A stretch of DNA of 23,863 bases from DASUTB01 sp036374835 (lineage in GTDB: Bacteria > Actinomycetota > Actinomycetes > Jiangellales > Jiangellaceae). Positions 21,540 to 23,863 of the stretch are shown here, one piece after another. Numbering within the stretch: the stretch's first letter is position 1; the number at the start of each line of letters is the position of its first letter. The notes below the pieces were generated by a model. The model was not told where the DNA came from and did not search any database. It saw only the letters and a list, made by a program, of their open reading frames with translations. Both the position numbers and the translations under genes were made by a program. The stretch lies in contig DASUTB010000040.1 of the NCBI GenBank assembly GCA_036374835.1, positions 1 through 23,863 on the forward strand, in the 5' to 3' direction.

Positions 21540-22543
21540 CGGGCATCGTCGGGACGGCGTCCTACCTTCCGGAGCGCTGGCTGTCCGCAGCCGAGATGGC
21601 CGGGATGAGCGGCATTCCGGAGGACGTGATCATCGAACGGTTCGGCCTGCGCGGCAAGCACATCGCGGCGGCGGACGAGCATGTCAGCGACATGGCTTTG
21701 CACGTCAGCCGGCAGCTGCTGGACGAGTTGGCGGTCGATCCGGGTTCGGTGGACGCGGTCGTCTACTTCGGTTCGTCGTGGAAGGACTACGGAGTCTGGC
21801 ACGTCGCGCCCAAGCTGGCACACGAGTTGGGCTGCCGCAACGCCTTCGCGCTCGAGCTCGACTACGTTTCCTGCGGCACACCGGTGGCGTTGCGGGTGGT
21901 CAACGGCATTCTGAAAGCCGAGGACGACGTCAGCAGGGTGCTGATGGTGGCGGCCTGCCGCGAGTCGTACCTGGTCGACTACGAGAATCCGCGCGCCCGG
22001 TTCACGTACAACTTCGCCGACGGCGCTGTCGCCGCTCTGCTGGATCGTGACCACGACCGCAACGAGGTGCTCGGCTCGCACATGATCACGGACGGATCGT
22101 TCTCCTACCAGGTGCGGATCCCGGCGGGCGGGAGCGTCGAGCCGGCGTCGACTGATTCCGTGGCGCGTCGCCGGCATTTCTTCGACGTGGTGGATCCGGC
22201 GGCGATGAAGCAGGGGCTCGACGTCGTGTCGCTGCCCAACTTCGTCCAGGCCGCCGAACAGGCGTGCAAGCGCTCGGGGCTGAGCCTGGACGACGTCACA
22301 TACCTGTGCGGGATCCACATGAAGCGCTCGATGCACGACGTGCTGGTCGAGTCGCTCGGGCTTGCGCCGGATCGCGCCACTTACCTGGACGACACCGGGC
22401 ACATGAGCGGCGTCGATCCGATGCTGGCGCTGGACCGGGCGGTGCGGTCGGGAGACGTCCGGACCGGGGACGTCGTCCTGATGCTTGCCGCCGGCACCGG
22501 CTATACCTGGGCCGCGTCCGTCCTCCGCTGGGGCCCCTCCTGA
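21536..22543 (+). CDS. KAS III-fold thiolase-superfamily enzyme with Cys-His-His set
   Basis: A 335-residue protein of FabH-like length. The nucleophile is Cys113 in LDYVSCGTPVALR, matching FabH Cys112. His261 in CGIHMKRSMHD matches FabH His244. At the FabH Asn274 position the sequence reads GHMSG, so His289 replaces the Asn of GNTSA. This gives Cys-His-His, as in KAS I/II, on a KAS III scaffold. It is the last gene of the ABC importer operon (ATGA overlap with livM), which argues against a role in general fatty acid synthesis. A thiolase-like or acyl-transfer step on the imported acid's CoA ester is plausible; condensation in a small secondary pathway is the alternative. No acyl carrier protein gene is nearby. 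Confidence 0.82.
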   Translation: MTGIVGTASYLPERWLSAAEMAGMSGIPEDVIIERFGLRGKHIAAADEHVSDMALHVSRQLLDELAVDPGSVDAVVYFGSSWKDYGVWHVAPKLAHELGCRNAFALELDYVSCGTPVALRVVNGILKAEDDVSRVLMVAACRESYLVDYENPRARFTYNFADGAVAALLDRDHDRNEVLGSHMITDGSFSYQVRIPAGGSVEPASTDSVARRRHFFDVVDPAAMKQGLDVVSLPNFVQAAEQACKRSGLSLDDVTYLCGIHMKRSMHDVLVESLGLAPDRATYLDDTGHMSGVDPMLALDRAVRSGDVRTGDVVLMLAAGTGYTWAASVLRWGPS

Positions 22544-22742
22544 ATGACCATGTTTGGCTGGCATTCACCGGCCAAACATGGTCCGCAGACCGCGTATTGC
22601 ACGGATAGTCCGCGTATCGGCTTAGCGCGGCCGGATTAGCCGCGTACCGGCGCGCCGTGCAATGCGATACGCGGCGAATCCGTGCGATGCCAGCTCCGCA
22701 CGCCTCGTAAGGCACCGAAACGGGAGCCAAACATGATCATTC
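22542..22742. repeat. 201-bp intergenic element bounded by 18-bp inverted repeats
   Basis: The whole gap between two convergent genes is framed by GAATGACCATGTTTGGCT (22542-22559) and AGCCAAACATGATCATTC (22725-22742), inverted copies with one mismatch. The left end overlaps the stop codon of the KAS III-like gene and the right end abuts the stop of the minus-strand gene. Within it, GACCATGTTTGGC (22546-22558) is also repeated in inverted form as GCCAAACATGGTC (22571-22583), a perfect 13-bp hairpin close to the plus-strand stop and a good terminator candidate. It encodes no protein that I can support. Confidence 0.7.
22590..22674. repeat. Alternative hairpin set inside the 201-bp element
   Basis: CCGCGTATTGCACGG (22590-22604) pairs with CCGTGCAA + TACGCGG (22655-22674, interrupted by TGCGA). 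CCGCGTATCG (22610-22619) pairs perfectly with CGATACGCGG (22665-22674). A third copy CCGCGTACCGG is at 22640-22650. The right arm can therefore pair with either left arm, giving mutually exclusive folds. Confidence 0.6.
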
Positions 22743-23863
22743 CTATTGGTAGGAGATGTAGACCGGCTGGGGGTCCTTGCTAAGGGTGTCCTTCGGTGAG
22801 TTCGGTCCGGGGTTATCGCGTTCGAAGAAGTTCTTCCAACCCCAGTGCCAGTGCGCGTCCTCGGCTCCGGCGGTGATCGCGTGCCAGGTGTCGTCCTTGA
22901 CCGACAATCCGCCCTGTCCCTCGCCGTCCATCTGGATGACGAGCGCGATCTCCTCGCGGTCCACGAGAGTGTCCCGCTCGGTGATCATCGAGGTGCGGAA
23001 CTGGTGGAGCAGGATCAGCTTCTGCGGCAGGCCCTCGTCCCGCACCAGGTCGGCGACGTAGTTGATCACCTCGTTGAGTTCGGCCGCCGGCACCGACCCG
23101 ATCTGCTGCAGGTGTTCCTCATTCGGCCCGAGCCGCCACTCCGGGTCGAGCGCGATGCCGACGTTCGGCCTCTTGAGCAACTCCTCGTAGTGCTTGACCT
23201 GGTAGAGGAAGTCGTTGCGGCCCGGCTGGAAGTCGAGCGTCACGTATCCGTCGATCTGTTCGGCGTACTCGACGTACTCGGTGAACCGCGACGGCGGATG
23301 CATGGTGCTGAACTCGACGTACCGCGGCCCGCCGGACTCGAAGACGTTGTCGGGACGATCGGTGGACCCGCCGTTGTGCGCGACGGTCGCGATCGGATTG
23401 AACGTCGGGACGACGATCGCATCGCCGGTGTCGTACTTGTCCAGCAGCGGCCGCATCGCCTCGTAGGTCGCCTCCGGACCGTTCTGTTGTCCCAACGCGC
23501 CCATGCCGGCCGAGTCGGGATGCCCGTAGTAGGCGATGAACCGCAGCGGCGTCTCGCCGTCGAACATCAGGTAGCCGCCGCCCGGCAGTCGGTGACCGCT
23601 GGCCAGCAGGTTCAGCTCCCAGTCCGCCTCTGCCGGGATCTCGCCGATGAGCCGGATCGGCGCGTCCTCATGAGCTCGGATCGCCTCACCGGGCTCCGGG
23701 TGGGCGAGCAGGTCGCTACCGTCCACCGGGACGACGGCCGCCCCGGCCGTTGCCGCCATGGCCTGGACCGGGGCGAGCGCGGCGGCGTCGGAGACATCGG
23801 CGAGCCAGACCGCGGACGCGTCGCCGTCGTGCGGAACGCCGTTGCTGATGATCTGCGCCGGAT
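22743..23863 (-). CDS. Large probably secreted protein, C-terminal 373 residues; cell-wall-binding-repeat-like then unknown domain
   Basis: The frame is open to the right edge, so the 5' part is missing; the ATG at 23759 is only an internal Met. The first visible residues (QIISNGVPHDGDASAVWLAD, then VQAMAATAGAAVVPVDGSDLL) resemble the cell wall-binding repeat 2 type (NGVPxxDAxxA...G.PVLPVD), which would anchor the protein outside the cell. The following 300 residues look like a beta/alpha domain: GGGYLMFDGETPLRFIAYYGHP, TGDAIVVPTFNPIATVA, DGYVTLDFQPGRNDF, RPNVGIALDPEWRL, QKLILLHQF, and ALVIQMDGEGQ, with a C-terminal WHWGWKNFFERDNPG. Repeated strand-then-acid patterns suggest a TIM-barrel, possibly glycoside-hydrolase-like, but I cannot name a family. 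It is convergent with the importer operon. Confidence 0.72.
   Translation of the reverse strand, partial: PAQIISNGVPHDGDASAVWLADVSDAAALAPVQAMAATAGAAVVPVDGSDLLAHPEPGEAIRAHEDAPIRLIGEIPAEADWELNLLASGHRLPGGGYLMFDGETPLRFIAYYGHPDSAGMGALGQQNGPEATYEAMRPLLDKYDTGDAIVVPTFNPIATVAHNGGSTDRPDNVFESGGPRYVEFSTMHPPSRFTEYVEYAEQIDGYVTLDFQPGRNDFLYQVKHYEELLKRPNVGIALDPEWRLGPNEEHLQQIGSVPAAELNEVINYVADLVRDEGLPQKLILLHQFRTSMITERDTLVDREEIALVIQMDGEGQGGLSVKDDTWHAITAGAEDAHWHWGWKNFFERDNPGPNSPKDTLSKDPQPVYISYQ

Noticed and set aside
22542..22742. Insertion sequence with transposase
   Set aside because: The 201 bp contain no coding frame of note, and no clear target-site duplication flanks the terminal repeats; only a non-autonomous element remains possible.

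Overview
The window is a high-GC, densely coded stretch of an actinobacterial chromosome. Evidence for this is strong GC bias at third codon positions, frequent GTG starts, a MarR-GNAT fusion, DUF4328 membrane proteins, and a deoxyribo-/nucleoside block (PNP, phosphosugar mutase, LpdA) that resembles the Rv3303c-Rv3308 neighbourhood of Mycobacterium tuberculosis. The very acidic stretch after the lipobox of the solute-binding protein and the four families of short intergenic palindromes would fit a salt-tolerant actinomycete such as a member of the Jiangellaceae, but that is a guess.

Left part (1-11029), mostly housekeeping: the 5' end of a GlxA-type AraC regulator (minus) faces a small membrane protein across a pair of operator-like repeats; then an amidase-signature hydrolase and cystathionine gamma-synthase (minus), two tandem DUF4328 membrane proteins (plus), a coupled purine nucleoside phosphorylase - phosphoglucomutase/phosphomannomutase pair (minus), an LpdA-type flavoprotein without the redox disulfide (plus), a TPM-like membrane protein with a Gly-Phe-Asp tail (minus), and a MarR-GNAT fusion (plus).

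Right part (11075-22543), the most interesting: a secreted PHB depolymerase (minus) is divergent from a 3-hydroxybutyrate dehydrogenase in which all four known substrate-binding residues can be recognised. It is followed by an alpha/beta hydrolase, an acyl-CoA ligase, a TetR regulator (minus) and a six-gene, translationally coupled operon encoding a Liv-type ABC importer plus a KAS III-fold enzyme with a Cys-His-His instead of a Cys-His-Asn set. A motif close to TGAAYCACYTSTC occurs at four places: between depolymerase and dehydrogenase, before the ligase, and twice between tetR and the importer. I read this as one regulon for scavenging extracellular polyhydroxybutyrate: depolymerise outside, import 3-hydroxybutyrate or short oligomers, hydrolyse oligomers, oxidise to acetoacetate, activate to a CoA thioester, and cleave with a thiolase-superfamily enzyme. 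The last steps are inference.

Right edge: after a 201-bp inverted-repeat-bounded intergenic element comes the 3' part of a large probably secreted protein (minus) that runs out of the window. No rRNA, tRNA, CRISPR array, insertion sequence or phage gene was recognised.
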